From: JAQIBY01 sp046546095
GTDB lineage: Bacteria; Bacteroidota; Bacteroidia; Bacteroidales; ML635J-15
Reading direction: 5' to 3'
DNA: 19,353 bases
Assembly: GCA_046546095.1 (NCBI GenBank)
Contig: JBKGYK010000066.1
Location: 1-19,353, forward strand
Part shown: piece by piece, positions 1-6,862 of the stretch
How the letters are laid out: every line of letters begins with the position of its first letter
Numbering within the stretch: position 1 is the stretch's first letter
The notes under the pieces: model-generated
Told to the model about the DNA's origin: nothing
What the model saw: the letters and a program-made list of their open reading frames with translations, nothing else
Database searches by the model: none
Program-made: the position numbers and the translations under genes

Positions 1-20
1 TTAATCATTTTGAAATGCAA

Positions 21-55
21 TTGGTAAAGTTTTCCACGGAAAGTGCAGTAGAACC
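21..55 (+). repeat. Dispersed 35-nt repeat, copy 1
   Basis: This 35-nt stretch recurs at 15109-15143 in the same orientation, matching at 30 of 35 positions when aligned by eye. The last 24 nt, beginning TTCCACGGAA and ending GCAGTAGAACC, match at 23 of 24. The core TTCCACGGAA is an imperfect short inverted repeat (TTCC/GGAA). Both copies are intergenic and upstream of plus-strand genes, mutS2 here and the tail-fibre-like gene at the other site. The function is unknown. A short interspersed element, a protein-binding site or a recombination site are all possible. Confidence 0.8.
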
Positions 56-67
56 TTTTTTAAAAAC

Positions 68-164
68 CGGCACTTTTTATTTGCTATTTTCTGGCACTTT
101 TTGATTGCTGTTTACAATGGAGCTCTTTTTTTTTAAGAGTGGCACTTTTTGATTGCTGTTTACA
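68..164. repeat. Decayed tandem array of about 24-nt units
   Basis: Two 25-nt copies, 92-116 and 140-164, are identical and start TGGCACTTTTTGATTGC. A third, diverged copy lies at 68-91. The segment 117-139 between the identical copies looks like a more decayed unit (TGGAGCTCTTTTT...). Unit starts are spaced 24 and 48 nt, so a four-unit tandem array with a period of about 24 fits. There is no coding signal. The array lies directly after the dispersed 35-nt repeat and before the hairpin-rich island. Confidence 0.75.
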
Positions 165-199
165 CGATTTCGATTTCAGTTGAAAAATCCAATACGGGC

Positions 200-405
200 A
201 TAATGCCAGCGCCAGGGCGTCGCCCGGCACCCTGCTGCAGCAGCGCTGTGTTTTCTGCTCTGCGGGCAGAGCGACCGGAGCCTTGCCGCAAGTGTATTTT
301 GCCGGCAGGCCAAATACCGTAGCGGGAAGCTCCTGCCCGCAGGAGTGCAGAAACCAGCAGATGATGCAGCCGGTATAGGGCAAAGACCGGCCCACGGGCT
401 GGTTT
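200..405. other. GC-rich island of tight hairpins, non-coding
   Basis: This roughly 200-nt block is visibly richer in GC than its flanks and holds a series of short self-complementary elements: 215-225 (GGGC/GCCC), 232-243 (CTGCTGCAGCAG, perfect palindrome), 257-272 (GCTCTGC/GCAGAGC with almost no loop), 330-345 (CTCCTGC/GCAGGAG) and 386-403 (7 of 8 pairs around AC). Two minus-strand open frames cross it, but both are rich in R, G, A, C and Q with no family resemblance, so I read it as structured non-coding DNA or RNA. It may be an untranslated structured RNA, a repetitive extragenic palindrome-like element or the wreck of a mobile element. Positions 406-503 hold nothing else I recognise. Confidence 0.55.
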
Positions 406-503
406 GAAATTGCTTACTATTTCAAATAATACATTCATATAAGTAATTTCTCATTTTCAGGATAAAGTCCGCCCGTGGGAGGCGCCCAAATAACTATTTT
501 CCT

Positions 504-511
504 TACCTTTG
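504..511 (+). promoter_or_regulatory. Bacteroidota -7 box (TACCTTTG) at mutS2
   Basis: TACCTTTG fits the Bacteroidota -7 consensus TAnnTTTG exactly. No clear TTTG is found 19-21 nt upstream. The mutS2 ATG begins only 4 nt after the box, so transcription would start at or very near the start codon. This implies a leaderless or nearly leaderless message. Confidence 0.5.
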
Positions 512-515
512 CAGC

Positions 516-2969
516 ATGATTTACCCGGAAAATTTTGAAAAGAAAACTGGTTTTGATGTTTTGAGAAAAACTTTGCTTGGAAAATGCCAAAGTGAAGCTG
601 GGAAACGTCATGTTGAGAATATGCATTTTATGACCAATGCCGGAAGAATTGAGCAGGAGCTGGCTTTTGTGGAGGAGAAAAAACAATGTCTGCTTTTTCA
701 TGAAAGTTTCCCTTTTACCAGCTTTCCTGATATTCAGGCAAGTCTTAATAAGTTGACAGAGGAGGATTCCGTACTGCTGGAGGAAGAATTTCACAATATC
801 CATCAGGTATTGCAATTGGTGTCTTCACTGAAACGATACAGTGGTAAACTATCTGCCAAAAAATTCCCTTTGCTGAAACAGACAATTGAAAAACCCGAAT
901 CACCGGATTATGTAAAAAATGAAATACGTCGCATTTTCACCAGCAAGGGCTACATTAAATCATCTGCAAGTAAGGAACTGCAGGCTCTTGTCCGGGAAGA
1001 GTCAGGTATAGAAAACAAAATCAGCGGTGAACTGGACAATATGATGAAAAAGGCGGTACATCAGGGCTGGACAGAAGAAGACACTTCTGTTGCCGTGATA
1101 GACGGGTATCGTGCCATACCGCTCAGTGCCATGCACAAACGCAAGATGAAAGGCATCGTGGTTGGAGAATCGGCCACAGGAAAAACGGTATATGTGGAAC
1201 CTGAGTCTGTATCTCAGTACAATCACCGGCTGAGAAACATTGCTCATGAAATAAAAGCTGAAAAGCAAAAAATACTTGCCTCCCTGACAGATGCCATCCG
1301 GGAATACCAACCGGAACTGGAAAAATGTCTGGAAATGCTTGCTGAAATAGATTTCCAGCGGGCCAAGGCACGCCTCGCCCTTGATCTTGAATGCATTAAG
1401 CCCGGAATTGCAGAAACAGGTACTGTTATACTTCACAAAGTGCGTCATCCTTTATTGGTGCTATATTTCAAAGCACAAAACCGGGAAGTTGTGCCTTTTG
1501 ATATTGAATTCAATCAGAAACATTATCTGTACGTCATTTCCGGGCCAAACGCCGGCGGAAAAACTGTAAGTCTGCAGGCAGCAGGACTTGTGCAGTATAT
1601 GTTGCAATGCGGCATGCAGGCACCAGTGGGCGGCAACACCCAAACCCGTACTTACAGGAATATTTTTCTTGATCTTGGTGATGACCAAAGTCTTGACAAT
1701 GACCTGAGCACCTACAGCTCACACCTGAACAATATGAAATTCATGCTGGACAAAGCAGATAAAGACAGCATGATACTGATAGATGAATTTGGCGGGGGCA
1801 CGGAACCGGACATGGGTGCAGCCATTGCCGAAGCCATGCTGCAAAGATTTGCAGATAATAAAGTAAGCGGTATTGTCACCACACATTACGGCAATCTGAA
1901 ACATTTTGCGAGCAATTACCCGGGTCTGGAAAATGCCGCTATGCTGATAGACACAGAAAACATGACTCCCATGTACCAGTTGCAAACAGGAGTTCCGGGG
2001 TCTTCATACAGTTTCGACATTGCTGAACGCAGCGGCATACCGCATGACATCATTGCACTGGCAAAAACCAAAACCGGCAGGGAAAAATTCAATTTTGACA
2101 AGCATCTGCGGCAGGTTATCAAAGACAAAAAGTACTGGGAAAACAAACGAAAGGAAATCAATCAGGAAAATGCCGGATTGCAGGCAGAATTAAACCGGCA
2201 CAAAATAGCCTGGCAGGGATTTGAACGAAATGAAAAAAAACTGATTGACCAGGCCCGTGCTGAAGCCGACCGCATCATTAAATCAGCCAACAGGCAAATA
2301 GAAAAAACCATTCGTGAAATCAGGCAGGCCCAGGCAGAAAAAGAGAAAACAAAGGCTGTGCGTGCAGCTTTGCAAAAAACACAGCAAAAGCTTAAACAGG
2401 AACCTGAACGCAGCCACAACTCAGCAGAGATAAGAAATTTCAAAAACAGTCTGGAGCAGGCCTCACAACAAAAAGCAAAACCAAAAGATCAAACAAGAGG
2501 CCCGGTCATTAAAAAAGAGATACGGCCGGGAAGCCTTGTTTACATCAAGCATCTCGATCAAATCGGAGAAGTGATTGATATTGGAGAAAAAAACTATGTT
2601 GTCAGTCTTGGCAACATGATGACAAGCATTGAAAAGCACAAGGTAAAGCTGGCAGAGAATCAGAAGAAACAGGGCAGGTCAAAACTTTCAGGGGGCAGCT
2701 CATACCTGAATCGCATGAGTGATTTTCAGCATGATATTGACCTGCGCGGCAAACGTGTGGATGAAGCCATGAGTCTGTTGATTGACTTTATCGACAATGC
2801 CGTTGTGGCAGGTGCCAGACAAGTTAAAATCCTTCATGGCAAAGGTGGTGGCATTCTGCGCAGTGCCATCCGTGATTACCTGTCGAGGCAACAGGAGGTT
2901 GAACGCTTTGAAGACGAAGACATCAGGCAGGGTGGTGATGGTATTACTGTTGTCAGCCTTCGGGTATAA
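516..2969 (+). CDS. mutS2: MutS2 family endonuclease / ribosome-collision ATPase with Smr domain
   Basis: The protein has 817 residues, close to the usual MutS2 length (about 780-830). The N-terminus MIYPENFEKKTGFD matches the usual family start, which supports the ATG at 516. The MutS-type ATPase holds the Walker A motif GPNAGGKT at residues 343-350 and the Walker B region ILIDEFGGGTEPD from about residue 420. A charged, Gln- and Lys-rich coiled-coil stretch covers about residues 515-640, followed by a KOW-like segment around 670-710. The C-terminal Smr nuclease domain has DIDLRG at 740-745 and HGKGGG at 774-779. MutS2 proteins lack the mismatch-recognition domain of MutS. They are linked to suppression of recombination and, in Bacillus subtilis, to splitting collided ribosomes. 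The gene is followed 76 nt later by yicC, which appears to have its own -7 box. Confidence 0.97.
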   Translation: MIYPENFEKKTGFDVLRKTLLGKCQSEAGKRHVENMHFMTNAGRIEQELAFVEEKKQCLLFHESFPFTSFPDIQASLNKLTEEDSVLLEEEFHNIHQVLQLVSSLKRYSGKLSAKKFPLLKQTIEKPESPDYVKNEIRRIFTSKGYIKSSASKELQALVREESGIENKISGELDNMMKKAVHQGWTEEDTSVAVIDGYRAIPLSAMHKRKMKGIVVGESATGKTVYVEPESVSQYNHRLRNIAHEIKAEKQKILASLTDAIREYQPELEKCLEMLAEIDFQRAKARLALDLECIKPGIAETGTVILHKVRHPLLVLYFKAQNREVVPFDIEFNQKHYLYVISGPNAGGKTVSLQAAGLVQYMLQCGMQAPVGGNTQTRTYRNIFLDLGDDQSLDNDLSTYSSHLNNMKFMLDKADKDSMILIDEFGGGTEPDMGAAIAEAMLQRFADNKVSGIVTTHYGNLKHFASNYPGLENAAMLIDTENMTPMYQLQTGVPGSSYSFDIAERSGIPHDIIALAKTKTGREKFNFDKHLRQVIKDKKYWENKRKEINQENAGLQAELNRHKIAWQGFERNEKKLIDQARAEADRIIKSANRQIEKTIREIRQAQAEKEKTKAVRAALQKTQQKLKQEPERSHNSAEIRNFKNSLEQASQQKAKPKDQTRGPVIKKEIRPGSLVYIKHLDQIGEVIDIGEKNYVVSLGNMMTSIEKHKVKLAENQKKQGRSKLSGGSSYLNRMSDFQHDIDLRGKRVDEAMSLLIDFIDNAVVAGARQVKILHGKGGGILRSAIRDYLSRQQEVERFEDEDIRQGGDGITVVSLRV

Positions 2970-3017
2970 GTAGTTTCAGCACTTACTGTTGTACTGTTCC
3001 GTTTCATAGATTTTTCC

Positions 3018-3025
3018 TACCTTTG
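3018..3025 (+). promoter_or_regulatory. Bacteroidota -7 box (TACCTTTG) upstream of yicC
   Basis: TACCTTTG matches TAnnTTTG and ends 20 nt before the yicC ATG, giving a leader of about 15 nt. The -33 element is weak (only a TGTT near 2995). The same octamer precedes mutS2. It probably drives the yicC-gmk-nadD-lipoprotein operon. Confidence 0.5.
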
Positions 3026-3045
3026 TAAAAATTTGCAAGAAATCT

Positions 3046-3921
3046 ATGACACAATCAATGACAGGCTATCACAAGCTAAGCTTTGCATACGCCGAAAAAA
3101 CAATTCACATTGAAATCAAAAGTCTGAATTCCAAATATCTGGACATCAGCACAAGGATGCCCTCTGTGTACAAAGAAAAAGAACTGGCCATCCGCGAGCT
3201 CATTCACAAAAAGCTGATGCGTGGAAAAGTTGAATACAACATATATGTAGATATGATGCCGGGGGCTAACTCCACGGAAATCAACAAAGAGCTGTTTGTT
3301 TCTTATTATGAGCAGTTGAAGCTCTTGCGCGATCAGTATAATATCCCCATGGATGACAATGTAATGCAAGTCATCAGCAACATGCCCGATATCATGAAAC
3401 AGGAACGGGAGGAGATTGCTGATGAAGAATGGGATTTGATTCTGAGCAAAACAGAAGAAGCACTGCAACAGGTTATTGCCTACCGCAAAGATGAAGGAAA
3501 GTCCCTGAAGGAAGATGTCAAAGCTGCCACAATGAAGATAGCTTCACTGATGGATTGTGTTGCCCCCTTTGAGGAAAGCAGGGTAGAAAACACACGTACC
3601 CGGCTGAAAGCCAATCTGGAAAAAATCAAGGATAAAATTGAAATCGATGAAGGAAGGTTTGAGCAGGAGCTTGTTTACTATCTTGAAAAATTTGATATCA
3701 ATGAAGAAAAAGTGCGCCTGAAAAATCATTGCAATTACTTTCTTGAAACGCTTGGGAAGGAAGGGCCTGTCGGTAAAAAACTGGGTTTTATCACACAGGA
3801 AATGGGCAGAGAAATCAACACATTGGGCTCCAAAGCCAATGATCCGGACATACAGCGCATTGTGATGATTATGAAAGAAGAACTGGAAAAAATCAAAGAA
3901 CAGATTTTAAATATTCTCTGA
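3046..3921 (+). CDS. yicC: YicC/YloC family endoribonuclease
   Basis: The protein has 291 residues against 287 for Escherichia coli YicC. It opens with QSMTGY, the family signature, followed by the N-terminal YicC domain (about residues 2-155, including KSLNSKYLD). The C-terminal DUF1732 half ends in the hallmark GFITQEMGREINTLGSKAND and a helical tail. Family members are oligomeric endoribonucleases; in E. coli YicC acts on small RNAs. The gene lies 3 nt upstream of gmk, a widespread pairing, and the two are almost certainly cotranscribed. The product is cytoplasmic, with no signal peptide or membrane segment. Confidence 0.95.
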   Translation: MTQSMTGYHKLSFAYAEKTIHIEIKSLNSKYLDISTRMPSVYKEKELAIRELIHKKLMRGKVEYNIYVDMMPGANSTEINKELFVSYYEQLKLLRDQYNIPMDDNVMQVISNMPDIMKQEREEIADEEWDLILSKTEEALQQVIAYRKDEGKSLKEDVKAATMKIASLMDCVAPFEESRVENTRTRLKANLEKIKDKIEIDEGRFEQELVYYLEKFDINEEKVRLKNHCNYFLETLGKEGPVGKKLGFITQEMGREINTLGSKANDPDIQRIVMIMKEELEKIKEQILNIL

Positions 3922-3924
3922 TCT

Positions 3925-4491
3925 ATGCAAGCTAAACTCATCATATTATCAGCACCTTCCGGGGCAGGAAAAACATCAATAGTAAAGCACTTGCTGGATA
4001 AAGTTGACAAACTGAAATTCTCGGTTTCTGCCACAAATCGTCCGCCCCGGGCAGGCGAAACGGATGGTGTGGATTACCATTTTCTCAGCACAGAGGCATT
4101 TAAACGGAAAATTGCTGAAAATGCATTTGTTGAATGGGAGGAAGTGTACGCAGGGCAGTATTACGGAACACTGAAATCCGCTGTAAACGACGAGTTAACA
4201 GAAGGAAATCATGTCATTTTTGATGTGGATGTAATTGGCGGACTCAACATCAAGAAGGAATATGGCGAACAGGCTCTTGCGGTTTTCATTAAGCCCCCCT
4301 CTCCTGCTACACTGGCCGAACGCTTGCGAAAACGCCAGTCGGATTCAGAAAAAGATATTGCCAAAAGACTTGAAAAAGCAGAATATGAATTGAGTTTTTC
4401 AGACAAATTTGACCTGATCATTGTCAACGATGATCTTGAACGGGCACGGGAAAAATGTCTGAATGAAGTGCAAAAATTTTTAAATCAATAG
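3925..4491 (+). CDS. gmk: Guanylate kinase
   Basis: The protein has 188 residues, the normal size for bacterial guanylate kinase. It phosphorylates GMP (and dGMP) to GDP with ATP. The P-loop APSGAGKT is at residues 10-17. It is followed by the GMP-binding region SVSATNRPPRAGETDGVDYHF (about 32-52) and a Tyr-rich stretch with VYAGQYYGT, also used for GMP binding. The lid region contains ERLRKRQSDSEKDIAKRLEKA. The gene sits 3 nt after yicC and 4 nt before nadD, so it is inside one operon. Confidence 0.97.
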   Translation: MQAKLIILSAPSGAGKTSIVKHLLDKVDKLKFSVSATNRPPRAGETDGVDYHFLSTEAFKRKIAENAFVEWEEVYAGQYYGTLKSAVNDELTEGNHVIFDVDVIGGLNIKKEYGEQALAVFIKPPSPATLAERLRKRQSDSEKDIAKRLEKAEYELSFSDKFDLIIVNDDLERAREKCLNEVQKFLNQ

Positions 4492-4495
4492 CAAT

Positions 4496-5080
4496 ATGAA
4501 AACCGGCTTGTTTTTTGGGACTTTTAATCCGGTGCATCATGGCCATATGATGATTGCCAATTACATGCATGAATTTACCGATCTCGATGAGATCTGGTTT
4601 ATCATCACACCCCAGAGTCCGTTTAAAACCAAAAGCAGTATGCTTGAGGACCGGGACAGGTTGCACCTGGTACGTCTTGCCATTGGTGATGATTACAATA
4701 TGCAGGCCAGTGATGTTGAATTCAGCCTGCCAAAACCCAATTATACCATTCACACCCTCACACACCTTCGGGAGAAGCACCCGTCAAGAGAATTTGTTCT
4801 TATTATGGGGGGTGATAATTTGTATGATTTACACAAATGGTACAATTTTGAAAAGATCCTTGAGGACTACCGGATTTATGTGTATAACAGACCCGGAGCT
4901 GACGTACCCGGGCGCTGGCAAGATGCCGTCAGTCATGGCATCATCAAGCTGTTTGATGCTCCTCAGATGGAGATATCTTCTTCATTTATACGTAAATCCA
5001 TAGCTAATGGGAAAAATATTTCCCGCTTTATGCCGGAAAATGTATATATTTACATCAAAGAAATGCATTTTTATGAATAA
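4496..5080 (+). CDS. nadD: Nicotinate-nucleotide adenylyltransferase
   Basis: The protein has 194 residues. It transfers AMP from ATP to nicotinate mononucleotide, giving deamido-NAD in the de novo and Preiss-Handler NAD routes. The nucleotidyltransferase motif GTFNPVHHGH is at residues 8-17, and the C-terminal ISSSFIR motif at 160-166; both bind the ATP phosphates. The TPQSPFK and GGDNL elements of the NadD family are also present. The gene starts 4 nt after gmk and its end overlaps the next lipoprotein gene by 8 nt, so the reading is operonic. No missing key residue was noticed. Confidence 0.96.
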   Translation: MKTGLFFGTFNPVHHGHMMIANYMHEFTDLDEIWFIITPQSPFKTKSSMLEDRDRLHLVRLAIGDDYNMQASDVEFSLPKPNYTIHTLTHLREKHPSREFVLIMGGDNLYDLHKWYNFEKILEDYRIYVYNRPGADVPGRWQDAVSHGIIKLFDAPQMEISSSFIRKSIANGKNISRFMPENVYIYIKEMHFYE

Positions 5081-5477
5081 ACGATCTGTCATATTCCTTC
5101 TGCTCGCTGCGCTGATTTTCATGCTTTCCTGTGGCAAAAACGATGAAGACCTGGCCAAAGAGGAAAAACTGCTGGGGCATTGGATTGCTTATGATGATAA
5201 TGGCAATCAGGAACAGAATATTCCCGAATATTTCTTTGAGGAAGACAATGAAGGGTACACCAGTTTGGATGGTAGTCATGAAGAAATGAACTGGGAAGTT
5301 GTCGGGGGTCAACTCAAAGTCTATTACGACAAAGCGCCGGAAAATTACCTCATCGGATATGACAAATACAACAGCCGGTCATTGTTTCAGATACATGAAC
5401 TTGAGGATGATTATTTGCATGTAACTCAGTTTTACAACGACGGCTTTCAGGCTGATCTCGAATTTTACCGGCAATAA
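5073..5477 (+). CDS. Small lipoprotein, possibly lipocalin-like
   Basis: The product has 134 residues from the ATG at 5073, chosen because it starts a clear lipoprotein signal peptide: MNKRS, a hydrophobic stretch, then the lipobox FMLSC near residue 17. An upstream in-frame ATG at 5007 would add residues with no signal-peptide logic. The mature part is acidic and begins with a LLGHW element. The strand-like pattern that follows (EMNWEVVGGQLKVYYD, DYLHVTQFYNDGF) resembles the small lipocalin-like lipoproteins common in Bacteroidota. That fold is an inference, and no ligand can be named. The start lies inside nadD with an 8-nt overlap, suggesting translational coupling. Confidence 0.8.
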   Translation: MNKRSVIFLLLAALIFMLSCGKNDEDLAKEEKLLGHWIAYDDNGNQEQNIPEYFFEEDNEGYTSLDGSHEEMNWEVVGGQLKVYYDKAPENYLIGYDKYNSRSLFQIHELEDDYLHVTQFYNDGFQADLEFYRQ

Positions 5478-5513
5478 ACAATCTGATTCTTTTGTTGAGG
5501 CCTGAATATGTTC

Positions 5514-5543
5514 TTTGCTTGTGTATTATTCTCCATAGTTAAA
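5514..5543 (+). promoter_or_regulatory. Weak candidate promoter for the second lipoprotein gene
   Basis: TTTG at 5514-5517, an 18-nt spacer and TAGTTAAA at 5536-5543 roughly follow the Bacteroidota -33/-7 pattern, and the box ends 11 nt before the ATG at 5555. The -7 half is a poor match, so this is only a suggestion. Confidence 0.25.
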
Positions 5544-5554
5544 ACAAAAGTAGC

Positions 5555-6412
5555 ATGAGTTTTAAAATGCTGATCAAAATACTTGTCATCCTATCATCTG
5601 TCTTTTTCTTACAGGGATGTCACTCTGAGCAATTGTACATCAGGTACAAGGTACACCACAACAACAGCTGGGATGAAGACAGCAGCAGGCTTACATTCTT
5701 TATTTCCCGCTCAGCATGGTACCCTGCCACAGGCATTTCCCGTTTTCCTGACGGAGGACAGGCAAAGCATGTGATGGAAAAAACCGATCTTTTCATTTAT
5801 CAGCCTAATGATCAAAGCCTTTATAAGATAGCTTCTTTCAACGACCTCGCCCAGATCATAGGAAACCACCGCAGTAGCTGGGATACTGAAGTTTCCTGGG
5901 AAAAGGACTCTGTGCTGTACCGGGTTTGTCCGGTCACAGAATGGGATATGTACCTGAAAAATGCCGGAACAGATGAAAAGAAGCAGGAAATCAAAAAATT
6001 GCAGGAAAAATATTGCCGGACCTATGCCTATAATCTCAACAATAGCAGGGTACAGAAAGTAAATAGTAAAAAAATGCTTTCAGATTCTGTAAAAACAAAA
6101 GCCACGCTTACTGAAATTCATGATTTACTGGATAGCATCCCCCTTTTGAAACTCGGATACAATATACGTGAACTCACAGGTAAAACAGACAAGCAACTCA
6201 TGAAAGATTATTTATATTACAGAAATAATTCATCCCATACCAACCGTGCTATATTGGAACAAGTGATTGCAGAAAAAGAGCCCGAAGAAATAAATCAAAT
6301 GATTGAAAAAGTAAAAAAACATCTCAGCTCACTCAAAGGCAGGGAAAAAATCAGATACAGAGGTCGTTCAAAAACCATAATCAGGGAGCTGAAAATGGTG
6401 GCAAGCAGATAG
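5555..6412 (+). CDS. Lipoprotein of unknown function
   Basis: The protein has 285 residues. The N-terminus MSFKMLIKILVIL... ends in the lipobox LQGC near residue 22, so it is a predicted lipoprotein. A second in-frame ATG at 5567 would give an equally good signal peptide. I do not recognise a family. Residues 25-125 have alternating strand-like hydrophobic positions and several Trp. Residues 140-285 are strongly helical and rich in K and E (KKQEIKKLQEKY, EQVIAEKEPEEINQMIEKVKKHL), and the C-terminus is basic (GREKIRYRGRSK). It follows the previous lipoprotein gene by 77 nt and converges with the small membrane protein gene at 6459. Confidence 0.75.
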   Translation: MSFKMLIKILVILSSVFFLQGCHSEQLYIRYKVHHNNSWDEDSSRLTFFISRSAWYPATGISRFPDGGQAKHVMEKTDLFIYQPNDQSLYKIASFNDLAQIIGNHRSSWDTEVSWEKDSVLYRVCPVTEWDMYLKNAGTDEKKQEIKKLQEKYCRTYAYNLNNSRVQKVNSKKMLSDSVKTKATLTEIHDLLDSIPLLKLGYNIRELTGKTDKQLMKDYLYYRNNSSHTNRAILEQVIAEKEPEEINQMIEKVKKHLSSLKGREKIRYRGRSKTIIRELKMVASR

Positions 6413-6458
6413 TGTCTGTCAATTCAGAAAGACTGGCTGAATTATTTTTCCTGTTTAT

Positions 6459-6713
6459 TTAAAATCCCAGAGAAAATAAGGAATATGTGATTCCACCTGC
6501 CAGGGCAAGGAAAACAAGAGAAATAAGCAAGCCGGCAATACTGAAACCAATTTGTCTGCCTGATGCAATACCCACGATAAGGCTGATAAGACTAAAGAGA
6601 AAACCCAAACCCAGGAAAAGAATTCCAACAACAGGGGTCCAGAACATAACTGCTCCGATTAAAGCCAGGATAAATCCTGCTATACCAAGGCCGTTTTGAC
6701 GTTTTGCGCTCAT
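6459..6713 (-). CDS. Small membrane protein, DUF4190-like
   Basis: The product has 84 residues. After a short polar start (MSAKRQNGLG) it is almost wholly hydrophobic, with about three close membrane segments: GIAGFILALIGAVMFW, VGILFLGLGFLFSLISLIVG and SIAGLLISLVFLALAG. The Gly-rich pattern with ISLIVGIASG...IGFSIAGL is like the small DUF4190-type proteins, but that match is by eye. It lies between a convergent lipoprotein gene and the nifJ terminator. The function is unknown. Confidence 0.75.
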   Translation of the reverse strand: MSAKRQNGLGIAGFILALIGAVMFWTPVVGILFLGLGFLFSLISLIVGIASGRQIGFSIAGLLISLVFLALAGGITYSLFSLGF

Positions 6714-6810
6714 AATGATTTGTTTTGGTTACAATAATATTCTGAGGATAAATATAGGGGATTTTTTTTACAATCCTTCAGGCCATATGGATTTCGATGG
6801 ATGAAGGCAT

Positions 6811-6848
6811 AAAAAAAAGCCGCTTGCTCAATGCAAACGGCTTTTTTA
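6811..6848 (-). terminator. Intrinsic terminator after nifJ
   Basis: The arms AAAAAAGCCG (6813-6822) and CGGCTTTTTT (6838-6847) pair, with an inner TTGC/GCAA extension around a TCAAT loop. The hairpin lies 15 nt past the nifJ stop. Both strands give a stem followed by a U run, so it can work in both directions, but nifJ is the only gene reading into it. It separates nifJ from the small membrane protein gene at 6459-6713. Confidence 0.85.
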
Positions 6849-6862
6849 TGAGATTGTGAAAA

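Noticed and set aside
68..164. Possible short CRISPR array
   Set aside because: The units are adjacent rather than separated by unique spacers of constant length, the in-between sequence is a decayed repeat, and no cas gene is near.
84..438. Two overlapping minus-strand open frames (84-395 and 160-438)
   Set aside because: They cross hairpins and tandem repeats, their translations are low-complexity in R, G, A, C and Q with no domain, and the repeated KQQSKSA peptide merely reflects the DNA repeat.
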